Shown here piece after piece: positions 1 to 11,925 of a stretch of 64,000 nt of DNA; the stretch's first letter is position 1; each line of letters opens with the position of its first letter. Both the position numbers and the translations under genes were made by a program. The notes beneath the pieces are model-generated. The model searched no databases and was not told where the DNA came from. It saw only the letters and a program-made list of their open reading frames with translations. Origin of the DNA: Myotis daubentonii (Eukaryota; Chordata; Mammalia; Chiroptera; Vespertilionidae); NCBI RefSeq assembly GCF_963259705.1, contig NC_081861.1, positions 108,716,102 through 108,780,101 on the forward strand, given 5' to 3'.

Positions 1-389
1 CAGCACCCGCTGCAAAGCTCGGAGAGAAAGCTGCACTCGCTCTGACCGAAGCCAGACAGTCCCGCTTCTCCCGTTTGAGTCTGGGTCCCTAAAGACTCGC
101 CCGGATCTGGAGCTCAGAGTCTGCGACTCCCTCCTGATTGAAAACGCCAACCGTGCCCTCCGCCGCCAGCCCGCTCCACACACTCTGCACCTCAGAATTT
201 GACTTCAGCACTGCGCCTCCTCTGAGTGTCCGTGTGCGTTTCTCTTTCCTCCTAGTTGTAGGACTTCCACTCAGCCAGCGTTCCTGTGGTTCTGGGTGAT
301 GTCCCTTCCGTTTTTTGGTTTCACTTTTGAAGTAGTTGTTCAAAGCAGCAAACTCCGGCGTTAACCTATGCCGCCATCTTGGTTCTCCT
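1..389 (-). mobile_element. L1 retrotransposon, 5' UTR with intact 5' end
   Basis: Read on the minus strand, the segment begins at about 389 with a GGAGAACCAAGATGGCGGC-type start, the usual opening of a mammalian L1 5' UTR with a YY1-type AAGATGGCGG site, and continues GC-rich to the left edge. The body (ORF1, ORF2) would lie outside the window to the left, so completeness cannot be judged. Its 5' edge is joined directly to the interior of a hAT element at 390, so this L1 landed in that hAT copy. The open frame across 89-397 on the minus strand is 5' UTR, not a recognised protein. Confidence 0.8.
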
Positions 390-532
390 AGAGCCAAATT
401 TTTAAACTTAAACTATATAGGTAGGTACATTGTTATTAACTTAATTAGGGTACTCCTAAGGCTTAGGAAGAGCCACACTCAAGGGGCCAAAGAGCCACAT
501 GTGGCTTGTGAGCCCCAGTTTGCTGACCACAG
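390..532. mobile_element. Non-autonomous hAT DNA transposon fragment
   Basis: The right end reads as a degenerate hAT terminus (CAGTTTGCTGACCACAG), preceded by the GAGCCACATGTGGCT palindrome and an AT-rich interior seen in bat nhAT elements. The left terminus is missing because the minus-strand L1 interrupts it at 389/390. The element sits inside a plus-strand L1 whose sequence resumes at about 533. Confidence 0.7.
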
Positions 533-577
533 TCCTAGGGCAAGGGAAACTAAGGAGAAAATAAACAAGTAGGACTA

Positions 578-1827
578 TCTACACTTATAATAGACAAATA
601 TGTAAATTGATTATACCTCTGTGATGCCCCACAGCCAATCAGGATGGAATATGCAAATTAGTGGGATAAAGACGGCGGTGGCCATAGAGCCAGCCAGAGT
701 GGGTGGGAAGCTTGGGTCGCCCCTGGCAATGGAGGAAGTCAAGCTTCTTGCCTGCCCTAGTTGGCCGCCAAAGGACGGGCCTGTGGGCGACAGCCACGGA
801 GCCGGCCTGAGCACATCGGAGGCTTGGGTCGTGCAGGCCAGCCACTGAGGTAGGTGCTTGCAAACGGCCATCAGCCCTTCACCTAGGCTTGCCATGCCAC
901 TATTGGGGTGAGGGTCCCCACTGGGGGGCGTGGCCAGCCTGAAAATGGCCCTCAGCCCCTTACCAGACTGGCCAGGCACCCCAGCAGGGACCCCCACCTT
1001 GAAGGGGATGTGTCCAGCCTGAAAACATCCCTCAGCCCCTTATCCAGGTTGTCCACTCCCACATGGGGTGAGGGTCCCCACTGGGGGGCATGGCTAGCCT
1101 GTAAACAGCCCTCAGCCCCATATCCAGGCTGGCCACACACCCCCAGTGGGGACCTTCACCCCATGGGGGCATGGCTGGCCTGCAAACTGCCCCACCTCTT
1201 GCCCAGGATGGTACCATTCCCAGTGGCGATCCCCACCCCAGTGGGGGCATGGCCAGCCTGCAAAGCACCACAGGCCCTTCGCCCAGGCTGCCCCACCCCC
1301 CAAGGGAACCCCCACCCTGATCTGGGACACCTTTCAGGGCAAATCAGCCGGCCCCCACCTGTGCATCAGGTCTCTATCAATACTGATTAAAGGGTAATAT
1401 GCTAATAGACTGGGAGACCTTCCAGGAGACCTTTTGGATGTTCTTCTGGACAAAGCAATGGTGGCAGGGCCAAGGTGGAGGTGGTTAGGGGCAAAGAGGG
1501 GAGGGCAGTTGTGGGTGATCAGGCCAGGATGGGACAGCAGTTGTGGGTGATCAGGCTGGTGAGGGGGGCATTGGGGGTGATCAGGCTGGTGGGGCAGGCA
1601 GTTGGGGGCAAGCAGGCTGGCAGGCAGAGTGGTTAGGGGTAATCAAGTGGGCAGGCAGGTGAGCAGTTAGGAGCCACCAGTCCCGGATTGTGAGAGGGAT
1701 GTCCGACTGCTGGTTTAGGCCTGATCCACAGTTGGACATACCCCGAGTGATCCCAGATTGGAGAGGGTGCAGGCTGGGCTGAGGGACACCTCCCCCCATG
1801 CATGAATTTCATGCACTGGGACACTAG
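578..1827 (+). mobile_element. Helitron (HeliBat-type), non-autonomous, 1.25 kb
   Basis: The element starts TCTACACTTATAATAG after an A at 577 and ends in a short hairpin (CATGAATTTCATG) followed by CTAG at 1824-1827 and a T at 1828. This matches the Helitron A^T target and TC/CTRR termini. The 5' region has a CCAAT box and an ATGCAAAT octamer near 632-657. The interior is GC-rich with tandem repeats. No Rep/helicase coding sequence is present, so it would have been mobilised in trans. Confidence 0.85.
850..1330 (+). repeat. Tandem repeat, about 79-bp unit, inside the Helitron
   Basis: A motif of the form GGCCAGCCTGAAAAC followed by CCTCAGCCCCTT recurs near 855, 932, 1012, 1090, 1170 and 1250, giving about six diverged units of roughly 79 bp. 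The same unit occurs about twice, in the opposite orientation, in the Helitron at 55990-56596, so it belongs to the subfamily and was not generated locally. Confidence 0.75.
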
Positions 1828-2885
1828 TAACAAAATAAAAAGCCTTTACACAGTAAAAGAAACCATCAATAAAATGGAAGGAGAGCCCACTGCATGGGAG
1901 AACATATTTGCCTATGATACAACTGATAAGGGGTTTATTTCCAAAATATATAAGTAACTCACATAACTTAACAAAACGAAGACAAATAATCCAATTTAAA
2001 AATGGGCAAATGACCTAAATAGACACTTTTCTAAAGTGGACATATAGAAGGCCAAGAGAAATATGAGAATGCTCAAAGTTACTAATTATCCTAGAGATGC
2101 AAATTAAAATTGCAATGTGTCACCTCACATCTGTCCGAATGGCTATCATCAACAAATCAACAAATGGCAAGTGTTGGTGAGTATGTGGAGAAAAGGGAAC
2201 ACTACTACACTGCTGGTGGGGATGAAGATTGGTGCAGCAACTGTGGAAAACAGTATGGAGTTTCCTCAAAAAATTAAAAATGGAACTGCCATTTGACCCA
2301 GTACTCCCACTTCTAGGAATATATCTGTAGAAACCCAAAACACCAATCAGAAAGAATATATGTACCCCTATGTTCATAGCAGCGCAATTTACAATAGCTA
2401 AGAGTTGGAAACAGTCAACATGCCCATCAGTAGATGAGTGAATATAAAGGCTGTGGTATATTTACACAATGGAAAACTATGTGGCTATAAAAAGGAAAGT
2501 ACTCTTACCATTTGCAACAGCACAGATGGACCTGGAGAGTATTATGCTAAGTGAAATAAGCCAGTCAGAGAAAGATAAGTATCACATGATCTCACTCATA
2601 TGTGGAATCTAATGAATAAAATAAACTGATGAACAAAATAGATCCAGAAACATAGAAACTTGGAACAGACTGAATAATTTCAGAGGGAATGTAGGGGTGG
2701 GTGGGGGGTGGGGAGTGAATAACCGGGGAACTGATATGAATATATGCATAGCCCATGGACACAGACAATAGTGTGTTGAAGGCCTTGGAAGGGCGATTGC
2801 GGGGTAGAGGGGGTCAATGGTAAAACAAACAAACAAACAAAGGGGATATCTCTAATGCTTTCAATAATGAAGAGAAATTTTAAAA

Positions 2886-3270
2886 ATAAATAAATCAGAG
2901 AAAAGTAAATACCATATGATTTCACTTTTATGTAGAATCTAAAAAACAAAAATAAAATCTAAACAGATTCATAGATATAAACAACAGACTGATAGTTGAC
3001 AAAGGGTAAGGTGTTTGGGGAACTAGATGAAAAGTTTAAGGGATCAAGAAGTACAAATTGGTAGCTACAGAATAGTCACAGAAAAGTAAATTACAGCATA
3101 GGGACTATAGTCAATAATATAGTGATAATTATTTATAGTACCATATCAAGCAGACTATCAAGCAGACTACTCTATAAAGTATATGATTGTCTAACTAGTA
3201 TACTGTATATCTGACACTAATACAGAACAGTATTGATTGTAAACTATAATTTAAAAAATGTTATAAGAAA
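2886..3270 (+). mobile_element. Older L1 3' UTR fragment
   Basis: After the tail of the younger L1 the sequence restarts with an AGTAAATACCATATGATTTCAC-like block. It continues through CAGACTGATAGTTGACAAAGG to an ending resembling CTGACACTAATACAGAACAG plus an A/T-rich close near 3260. This is the 3' end of an older mammalian L1 (L1MA-like). No coding capacity. Confidence 0.75.
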
Positions 3271-3289
3271 TCTTTATCAAGATATGAAT

Positions 3290-5340
3290 AGATAAATAGT
3301 GATGCACAGAGATCCAATGTTGTGGTAGAGTAGCTGGAAGCTACATTCATCTCCTCCTACCTAGCACCTATCTGGAATTACAACTAAAATATAGGGAAGT
3401 CAACCTGAATAACCAACTGAAGACTAGCTGAAGAGAATTCTTATAACCAAGTATTTTCAGAAGAAGCCACCTTGAGACAGGTAGGAAGTGCTGAGATGCC
3501 AAATGGGCTGGCCCCACTCCCACAAACGCAAGTGAAATTTTGGAGGGATATCTCAGCTGTGAGGGATTCCCCTGGGAGGCATGGAGTCTCAACTCCAAGC
3601 CAGGCTCCTCAGCCCAGCACACCAGAACTGGGAAGAAGCCTCCATGTAACATCTGGCTATTAAAATCAGCTGGGATACTGTCCGTCAGGAAGAAATAAAA
3701 GTCTGCTGGAGACACAGGGGCCATCTTAAAGGGACAATGAACAAAATTTTGTGCATAGCTGCTCACCTTGGGCTCTGTCAGTGGGAGAGTGAACCAGGCT
3801 AGAGTTGTACATGGAGAGTTTGAGGTTTGTGGATTTGTGAAGAAAATTGAGAAGAGAATTGTTGGAACCCCCTGTGCTGAGTCACTCTACCTCACTTCAG
3901 ATGCTATCTTTCTTGGGTGGAGCATGCAACTCCATAGAGCATCAGCCTAGGGGAAAGCAATAGCCCCACCCTGTGGAGCTTCCACCCTGCTAAGGAGTCA
4001 ATTGCTTGGGCTGGGATATAGAAGTCTAGGCCGACTCAGGGGGTGTCAGTGACTGAGTTGTGAGGCTTAAGTATGGGGGCCATACCCCTACTTTCTTGTG
4101 AAACTGACTGGTGCAGCTCCCACATGGGAGATCCTCTAGCCCCACTCTCCTGTCTCAGGTAGCCCCACACTTTTGACTCTTTGTGTCTCCACCCTGAGGA
4201 AATCTGAGCAGAATCCAGCACAGATTAAGTTGTGTGCCTCTGGATGGGGTACCACACACTTAAATTCCCCCAAACCTGACCATCACCTTCCTCTTTCCCA
4301 ACTACCAGAGATACTGAGATTGGGCTTCTGGCAGAATCTGGGACCATCTCTGTGGTATGGCTCTCAGTGGGGGAAATTTTTTTCCTTATACATCTGACAG
4401 GTGCAGAGCCTTCCCTTCACATAGCCAAATCTTGGTCTTTTTTGGCCTGATAAACTGTTGGCCTCACCCTGATGGATCCCAGAGTCCCCACCTCACCACA
4501 AATGTGTATGAGAATCCATCCAGTGGTGGCTAGACATGGCATAACCTGGGACATTTGCTGAGTGACCTCAGACCCAGCACTGACACAGTTTAAACCTGTT
4601 TAGATCTGGTGAACACCTCTTTCTCCTACCTGATGACTCACTAAGAATGTGTCACATGCAACATGAGTTCTACCAGAGGTTCTTTCAGTCACTTAGCCTA
4701 ATAGGCAGCTAGCATTCAGAGGCAGGCAAAGGCAGACCTCAGGGTTCCTAGGCACTTTTGGGGAACTTTCCCTGGATCCTGAGCTGATAAAAAGCCAGCC
4801 TTGGATCACAGCTTTACCCATCCCACACAAACTCAGGCCCAGCAGAGGCAGCCACAAATTGTGGATCCCTTTGAAGCTCCAAACAGGTTGCCCAGTGTCA
4901 GTCACAGGCAGCATATGACATTGGCCTGCACTAGAGGCCCAGAACCAACACACTCAGTGGCCAGGTTCAAACAACATCATAGCAGGATCCAATTAGCTTC
5001 ACAAGTGGCATATCCAAAGGGATATTTCAGCAGGCACCAAATCCTGCTGAGGCAACTATTGCTTTCTGTGGTCAGCACCCACACAGCAGCTTGTACATTG
5101 TGATCAGGGTTGATCCTCACAATCAGCCAGACTGAGGGTTGAATCCACACATGGATAGACCAGTAGCAATCAAGACTCAATTACAATAAGAGAGCCCACA
5201 AAACCCACACGAAAGGATATTTCTGGATCACTCAGCACAGATGATCAAGGAAACTGTGGCACAGGGTTCCAGAGAACTTTTACTACATAAAGCCACCCTA
5301 TCAAACCTGGGAGTCTTAGAAGATCTATCTAATACATAGA
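3290..5340 (+). mobile_element. L1 5' UTR of a near full-length decayed L1
   Basis: This long segment precedes L1 ORF1 in the same orientation. It opens with a degenerate GTTGTGGTAGAGTAG...CATCTCCTCCTACC block resembling old L1 5' UTRs. The 2-kb length is typical of non-primate L1 5' UTRs. It contains only short unrelated open frames. Together with the segments to about 12363 it makes an L1 of roughly 7 kb once later insertions are subtracted. Confidence 0.65.
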
Positions 5341-5364
5341 AACAAACACAGAAAGGCAGCCAAA

Positions 5365-6245
5365 ATGGGGATACAAAGAACAATACTCACAAGGAATGAA
5401 CAAGAGAAATCTAGAGAAAGTGAGCTAAATGAAATGGAGGTAAGCAATTTTCCAGTTATAGAGTTCAAAACAATGGTCATAAAGATGCACAAGGAACTTA
5501 GAGAAAGAATGGAAGAAATCAATGAGAACTTAAACAAAGGAATAATAAGCATAAAAAGGGACATAGACACCATAAAAAAGAACCAGTCAGAAATGAAGAA
5601 TACAATATTTGAAATGAATAATGCACTAGAAGGAATAAAAAGTAGGTTGGATGAAGCAAAGGATTGAATCAGCAATTTGGAATATAATGTAGAAGAAAAC
5701 ACCCAATCATAGCAGTAAAAAAATGAGAATAGTTTAAGGGACCTTTTGGACAACATAAAGCATAACAACATCCACATCATAGGGGTACCAGAAGGAGAAG
5801 AGGGAGAACAAGGGATTGAGAACCTATTTGAAGAAATAATGACTGAAACTTCCTTAAACTGGTGATGTAAAAAGACACAAGTCCAGGAATCACAGAGTCT
5901 CAAACAAGATGAACCCAAAAGGGCCCATACCAAGACATATAATTATTAAAATGGCAAAGATAAAAGACAAAGAGATAATTTTAAAAATATCAAGAGAAAG
6001 AGAGTTAGTCACCTGCAAGAGAGCTCCATAAGACTGTCAGTTGACTTCTCAACAGAAACATTTCAGGCCAGAAAGTATTGGCATAAAATATTCAAAGTGA
6101 TGAAAAGCGAGGACCTACAATGAAGCCTATGTTACCCAGCAAGGCTATCATTTAAGACTGATGGACAAATAAAGAGCTTCCCAGCAAAGAAAAGGCTTAA
6201 ATAGTTCCTTAACAACAAAACAGTATTATAAGAAATGTTAAAGTA
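5365..6245 (+). pseudogene. L1 ORF1 relic (RNA-binding coiled-coil protein)
   Basis: The first open stretch at 5365-5667 encodes a highly charged heptad-type helix rich in E, K, N and I, as in the coiled-coil trimerisation region of L1 ORF1p. Past a stop near 5667 the homology continues in broken frames: an RRM-like segment around 5755-5850 (reading like HNIHIIGVPEGEE) and a C-terminal-domain block ending near 6240. ORF1p normally coats L1 RNA in cytoplasmic RNPs. Several stops and shifts mean no functional protein. A GAA-rich purine tract at about 6250-6320 separates it from ORF2. Confidence 0.8.
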
Positions 6246-6249
6246 TCTT

Positions 6250-6320
6250 TAAGAAAAAGAAGGAGAAGAGGAAGAAGAAGAATACAAAGAAGAAGAAGGA
6301 GCAAGAAGAAGAAGGAGAGG
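6250..6320 (+). repeat. GAA/GGA purine-rich low-complexity tract
   Basis: Imperfect AAGAAGAAG/GGAGAAG repeats lie between the ORF1 and ORF2 relics of the L1. Probably an expansion of the A-rich L1 inter-ORF spacer. Confidence 0.7.
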
Positions 6321-6500
6321 AACATAATTAAAAATAAAATAGCAATAAATGCATACCTATCAATAACACTTTAAATGTAAATGGCTTAAATGCTCTAATA
6401 GAAAGACAGAGTATAGCCAAATAGATTAAAAAACAAACAAACACAAGAGCTGTATATCTATTGTCTACAAGAGTCCCATGTCAGAACAAGAAATACACAG

Positions 6501-6719
6501 ACCTGGTGAGGTGGCTTGGTTATTTGGAGCATCATCCCATATACTAAAAAGGTTGTGGGTTTGATTCCCAATAAGGACACATGCCTAAGTTGTGGGTTCA
6601 ATATCTGGTCAGGGTGTGTACAAGAGGCAATCTGATCAATGTTTCTCTCCCACATTGATTTTCCTCTCTCCCTAAAATCAATAAACATATCCTCATGTAA
6701 GGATTTAAAAAATAAAAAA
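6501..6719 (+). mobile_element. tRNA-derived chiropteran SINE (VES-related, older)
   Basis: A tRNA-like head with degenerate A box (GTGGCTTGGTTATTTGGAGC) and B box (GGGTTTGATTCCC) is followed by a body ending in CTCTCTCCC...AAAATCAATAAA and an A-rich tail. It is inserted in the L1 endonuclease region. Flanks share a degenerate AAGAAATACACAGAC-like duplication. Confidence 0.8.
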
Positions 6720-7476
6720 GAAAGCTACACACAGACTATACGTATAGGGATGAAAAAATATATTCCATGCAATTGGAAATGAAAAAAAGGTGGAGTAGCA
6801 ATACTTATATCTGACAAAACAGATTATTAAACCAAGACTATAGTAAGAGACAAAGGAGAACACTACATAATGATAAAAGGGGCAATCTGACAAGAGAATA
6901 TAACCCTTGTAAACCTTCATGCACCCAACATAGGAGCACCTAAATATATAAAGCAAGTGTTGATGGATGTAAAGGGATATTTTGACAGTAATACAGCCAT
7001 AGAAGAGAATTTTAACATCCCATTAACATAAATGTAAAGATCTGCCAGACAAAAAAAATCAACAAGGAAAAGGCAGGCTTAAATGACACACTATATCAGG
7101 TGGATTTAATTGATATCGTCAGAGAATTTCACCTAAAAGCAGCAGAATATTCTTTCTTTTCAAGTGCACATAAAATAAATAAGGCCTTAATAAATTCAAG
7201 AAGATGGAAATCATATCAAGCATCTTCTCTGACCACAATGGTTTGAGACTGTAAATCAATTATAAGACAAGAAATGAAAAACACACAAATACACGACAGC
7301 TAAATAACATGTTAATAAACAATAAATAGGTCAACAATGATATCAAGGAAGAAATCAAAAGTTAACTTGAGACAAGTGAAAATGAACAAACAACCCAACA
7401 TCTATGGGACACATCAAAAGAAGTCAGAAGAGGGAAATTCCTAGCAGTACAGGCCTACCTAAAGAGGCAAGAATAA

Positions 7477-8049
7477 TCCTATCTAATAATAGACAAACAT
7501 GGTAATTGACTGTACCTTTGCTATGCCTCCCATTGGCTAATCAGCACGATATGCAAATTAACTGCCAACAAAGATGGCGGCTAATTTGCATATTGCAGGC
7601 AGGCTGGGACAGTGCCATCCCGCCTGCCCTGCCGCCATCCAGGCCTGCTATCTGCGACCCAGGGCGGTGGGAATCCGTGTGCGACCCGACCTGGGGTGGC
7701 TGGGCGGGGCAGCAGTGATCGGCCAGCCTGCCCGGCCGCCATCCGGGCATCCCGTGTGCGACCCGATCCAGGGCAGCACCCCAACCTCTGGATCAGCCCT
7801 GCCGTGTGCATGACCCAAGGCAGTGCCCCAACCCCTGGATCGGCCCTGTCGTGTGCACGACCCGGGGAGGCAGGGCAGGCACCGAGGGATCGGGCTTGCC
7901 ATATGCCACCCGGGGAGCGGGCCTAAGCCAGCAGGTGGTTATCTCCCGAGGGGTCCCAGACTGTGAGAGGGCATAAGTGGGGCTGATGGACACCCCTCCT
8001 TACGCCCTTCTCCTGCCAGTGCACAAATTTTTGTGCACCGGGCCTCTAG
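7477..8049 (+). mobile_element. Helitron (HeliBat-type), non-autonomous, 573 bp
   Basis: It starts TCCTATCTAATAATAG after an A at 7476 and ends with a GTGCACAAATTTTTGTGCAC hairpin followed by GGGCCTCTAG, then T at 8050. Removing it restores continuous L1 sequence across an A^T site (GAATAA|TCTTAAATAAA), which confirms the boundaries. The 5' 130 bp carries ATTGG, ATGCAAAT, AAGATGGCGG and ATTTGCAT motifs. No transposase is encoded. Confidence 0.9.
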
Positions 8050-9730
8050 TCTTAAATAAAGTTTAAATAAACAACCTGACCTTACACCTAAAAGAACTAA
8101 AAAAGAACAGCAAAAATCAGAGTCAGTAGAAGGAGGTAAATAATAAAGATTAAAGTGAAAATAAATGATGTTGAGACTTAAAAAATTCAAAAGTTCAATG
8201 AAACCAAGAACTAGTTCTTGAAATTATAAAGAAGATTTAACTAATTTAACAAGTCTTTAACAAGTCTCATGAAGAAAAAACACACAAAAAAAACCTGAGA
8301 GGACCCAAATAAATAAAATAAAAAAATGAAAGAGAAGTAACAACTGACTCCACAGAAATACAAGGGATTGTAAGAAAATAGTGCAAACAACTATGCACCA
8401 ATAAATTGGACAATTTGGATGAAATGGATAAATTTATAGAAAGATACAATCTTCCAAAACTCGATCAGGAAGAATCAGAGAATCTGAATAGATTACAACT
8501 AGTGAAATTGAAGCAAAAAAAAAAAAAAAAAAGCTCCCCACAAAAAAGTACTGGACCAGATGTTTTCACGGGTGAATTTTACCAAACATTCAGAGGAGGA
8601 CTAGTACCTTTCCATCTCAAACTATTACAAAATATTCAAGAGGAGGGAAAACTCCCAAACTCTATTTATGAGGCCAGCATTATTCTAATTCAAAATTCAG
8701 AAAAAGATACTACAAAGAAAAAATATATAGGTCATCATTCCCAATGAATATAGATGCTAAAATCCTCTATGAAATATTAGCCACCCAGATCCAGCAATAT
8801 ATTGAAAATATACACCATGATCAAGTGGGATTTATTCCTGTGATGCACAGTTGGTACTATATCCACAAATCAATTAATGCTATACACCACATTAAAAAAT
8901 TGAAGGATGAAAATCATATGGTCATATCAATAGATGCAGTAAAAGCATTTGATAAAATTTAGTATTCATTTATGATAAAAACTCTCAGAAAAGTGGGAAG
9001 AGATGGAACATATGTCAATATAATATAGGCCATATAGACAAATCCACAGCCAACATCATACTCAATGGGCAAAAACTAAAAGCATTTTCATTAACATTGG
9101 GAACAAGACAGGGTTATCAACTTTCACCACTCTTATTCAACATAGTACTGGATTCTTAGCCACAGCAGTCAGACAAAAAGAAGAAATAAAAGGTATCCAA
9201 ATTATAAATGAAGTAAAAGCATCATTATTTTCAGATGGCATGCTACTATCCATAGAGAACTCTAAATATTCCACCAAAAAACTACCAGAACTGATAAGTG
9301 AATTCAATAAAGTTCCAGGATACAAAATAAATATCCAGAAATTAGTTGCACTTCTATACACCCATAAGAACTATCAGAAAGTGAAAGTAAAAAAACAATC
9401 CCATTTACAATTTTAAAAAAATCTTTATTGTTGAAAGTATTACATATGTCCCCTTCCCCCTGACTCCCTCCAGCATTTACAATTGTATCAAAAAATAAAA
9501 TACCAAAAAAATAAAAAAAATAAAATACCTAGGAATAAATTTAACCAAGTATTTAAAAATACCTATGCTTGGAAAATTATAGGACAGTGAAGAAAGAAAC
9601 TGAAGAAGATACAAATAAGTGGAAGCATATACCATGCTCATGGATAGGAAGAATTAACATCATCAAAATATCCATACTACCTAAAGCAATCTATAATTTC
9701 AACATGATTCCAGTCATGGTACCAATAGTT

Positions 9731-9900
9731 ACCCTGGCAGGTGTGGCTCGGTTGGCTGGAGCATTGTCTCATACACCAAAAGTTGGCTGGTTCAATTCCC
9801 GGTCAGGGCACATATCTATGTTGCTGGTTTGATCACCGGTTGGGACATGTGTGGGAGGGAACAAATAGATGTTTCTCTGTCACATTGATATCGCCCTTTC

Positions 9901-9979
<79 letters not shown>

Positions 9980-9990
9980 CTCTTTCATAA
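9731..9990 (+). mobile_element. tRNA-derived SINE with expanded (TTTC)n tail
   Basis: The head (TGTGGCTCGGTTGGCTGGAGC) and a B-box-like GGTTCAATTCCC, followed by GATGTTTCTCTGTCACATTGAT, match the older VES-type body. From about 9895 the pyrimidine end has expanded into roughly 90 bp of (TTTC)n. Inserted in the L1 ORF2 relic. Confidence 0.8.
9895..9985 (+). repeat. (TTTC)n microsatellite
   Basis: About 22 near-perfect TTTC units, grown from the CT-rich 3' part of the SINE. The long Phe/Leu/Ser frames over it are artefacts of the repeat. Confidence 0.95.
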
Positions 9991-11223
9991 TTTTTTTAAA
10001 AAAGAATATTCAAAAGATACCAATGGCATATTTGACAGAAATAGAAAAAATATGCCAAAAATTTATATGGAACTACAAAAGACCCCAAATAGCCTCAGCA
10101 ATCTTGAAAAAGATGAACAATGTTGGAGGAACCAGGCTAGGTGATATCAAACTATACTACAGGCCATAGTAATCAAAAGAGCAAGGTACTGGCATAAAAA
10201 TAGACATATAGATCAATGGAACAGAATAGAGAGCCCAGAAATAAACCCACACCTTTATGGTAAATTAATATTTGACAAAGGAAGTAAGAACATACAATGG
10301 AGTGGGGATAGTTTATTCAATATTGCATTAAGGAAATTGGACAGATACAGTATGTCCAAAAAAATGAAACTAGACCACCTTCTTATACCATACACAATAA
10401 TAAACTCAAAATGGGTAAAGATTTAAATATTAGACTGAAAACCATAAATATCCTAAAAAAAACATAGGTAGTAAAATCTAGGACATTTCTTTTAGCATTA
10501 TTTTTTTTTCTGCTAAGTTAGCCTTGTGCAAAAAAATAAAAATAAAAATAAAAAATAAACAAATGGGACTACATCAAACTAAAATATTTATGCACAGCAA
10601 ATGAAACCAACAAAATGAAAGAACAACCCACTGAATGGGAGAACATATTCACCAATGATACATCTGATAAGGGGTTAATGTCCAAAATTTATAAAGAACT
10701 TACAAAAATCAACACCAAAAAAACAAAACAAAAAACAACAACACCCTAATCCAATTTAGAAAATGGGCAAAGGACCTGAATACTGTATGAACTTCTGCAA
10801 AGAGGACACACAGATGGACAATAGACATACGAAAAATTGTTCAACATCACTAATCATCAGAGATATGCAAATTAAAACCACAATGTGATATCACCTCACA
10901 CCTGCCAGAATGGCTACCATCAACAAATCTACAATTGACAAGTGTTGATGAAAAAAAGGGAACCCTTGTGCACTTTTGGTGGGAATGCAGACTGGTGCAG
11001 CCACTGTGGAAAGCCGTATGGAGTTTCCTCAAACAATTAAGTTTTATTGTCTTATGACCCTGCAATTTCCACTTCTGGGACTATATCGGAAGAATCCCAA
11101 AACACTAAATTGTAAGAATGTATGCACTCCTATGTTCATTGCCACATTACATAAATAGACATGATCTGGAAACAGTTCGAGTACCCATCAGTAGATGAGT
11201 GGATAAGAAAGCTATGTCACATC

Positions 11224-11426
11224 CAGGGGTGGGGAATATCTGGCCTGCAGGCCGTATAAGGCCCATAAAATCATTTGGTCTGGTCCTGCCAAGGCATTAG
11301 GGGTGAATTAATTAAATGTTTGACCAATATAGCAGGCTAATTTTTAAGTGGGTAATTTTGTAAGGCCCACGAATGATGTTATAAATATCCAAATGGCCCT
11401 TGGCAGAAAAAAGGTTCCCCACCCCT
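11224..11426. mobile_element. hAT MITE, about 203 bp
   Basis: Terminal inverted repeats are visible: CAGGGGTGGGGAA at the left and TTCCCCACCCCT at the right, with the last base altered. The interior is AT-rich with no coding capacity. I do not see an intact 8-bp target duplication. Its context is L1 3' sequence. Confidence 0.85.
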
Positions 11427-11480
11427 TAATGGACTATTACTCAGACATTAAAGGAAGAAAATCTTATCTTTTGTGACCAC

Positions 11481-11690
11481 CAGTGGTTCTCAACCTTCTG
11501 GCCCTTTAAATACAGTTCCTCATGTTGTGACTCAACCATAAAATTATTTTCGTAGCTACTTTATAACTGTAATGTTTCTACTGTTGAATCGTAATGTAAA
11601 TATCTGATATGCAGGATGGTCTTAGGCGACCCTTGTGAAAAGGTCGTTCGACTGCCAAAGGGGTCGAGACCCACAGGTTGAGAACCGCTG
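11481..11690. mobile_element. SPIN (SPACE INVADERS) hAT miniature element
   Basis: It starts CAGTGGTTCTCAACCTT and ends AGGTTGAGAACCGCTG. Characteristic interior blocks are CCATAAAATTATTTTCG, ATCTGATATGCAGGATG and GGTCTTAGGCGACCC. This combination identifies the SPIN family, known from patchy vertebrate and invertebrate hosts and interpreted as horizontally transferred. At about 210 bp it is shorter than the usual non-autonomous form through internal deletion. No clean 8-bp duplication is visible. Confidence 0.9.
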
Positions 11691-11925
11691 ACCTAGATAA
11701 ACCTTGAGAGCATTATGTTAAGTGAAATAAGCCAGTCAGAGAAAGACAAGTACCATATGATTTCACTCAATAAAATAAACTAACAACCAAAATAGAAACA
11801 GACTCTTAGATACAGAGAACAGATTGACAGTTGTCTGAAGGGAGGGGGTGGGTGACAGGGTGAAAAAGGTGAAGTGATGAAGCAAAAAAATAAAATAAAA
11901 AACACCCCCAAATAACCTCATAGGC

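Larger units (their letters stand above)
533..2885 (+). mobile_element. L1, ORF2 3' end and 3' UTR, interrupted by a Helitron
   Basis: L1 ORF2 C-terminal sequence is visible at 533-577 (GGGCAAGGGAAACTAAGG) and resumes at 1828, with the Helitron at 578-1827 between the halves. It then runs through the familiar 3' segments: AATGGGCAAATGACC near 2001, TGGAGTTTCCTCAAAAA near 2256, a CCCATCAGTAGATGAGTG block near 2423, and a 3' UTR with G-rich tract and A-rich tail near 2820-2885. The frame is broken by many stops, so it is a relic. Its 5' part is hidden by the hAT and the minus-strand L1. Confidence 0.85.
6330..11120 (+). pseudogene. L1 ORF2 relic (endonuclease/reverse transcriptase), interrupted
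   Basis: Endonuclease homology begins near 6330 and is split by a SINE (6501-6719) and a Helitron (7477-8049). Reverse-transcriptase blocks are readable: fingers/palm at 8406-8747, then 8744-8962 with an [13 protein letters not shown] block and an [10 protein letters not shown] block carrying the first catalytic Asp. The later FADD box is degraded to F-S-D-G near 9227-9241, removing a catalytic residue. Another SINE splits the frame at 9731-9990 and C-terminal blocks continue to about 11120. The protein would nick DNA and copy L1 RNA. This copy is dead. Confidence 0.85.

Noticed and set aside
5325..5933. 202-codon minus-strand frame
   Set aside because: It is the antisense shadow of the L1 ORF1 relic.
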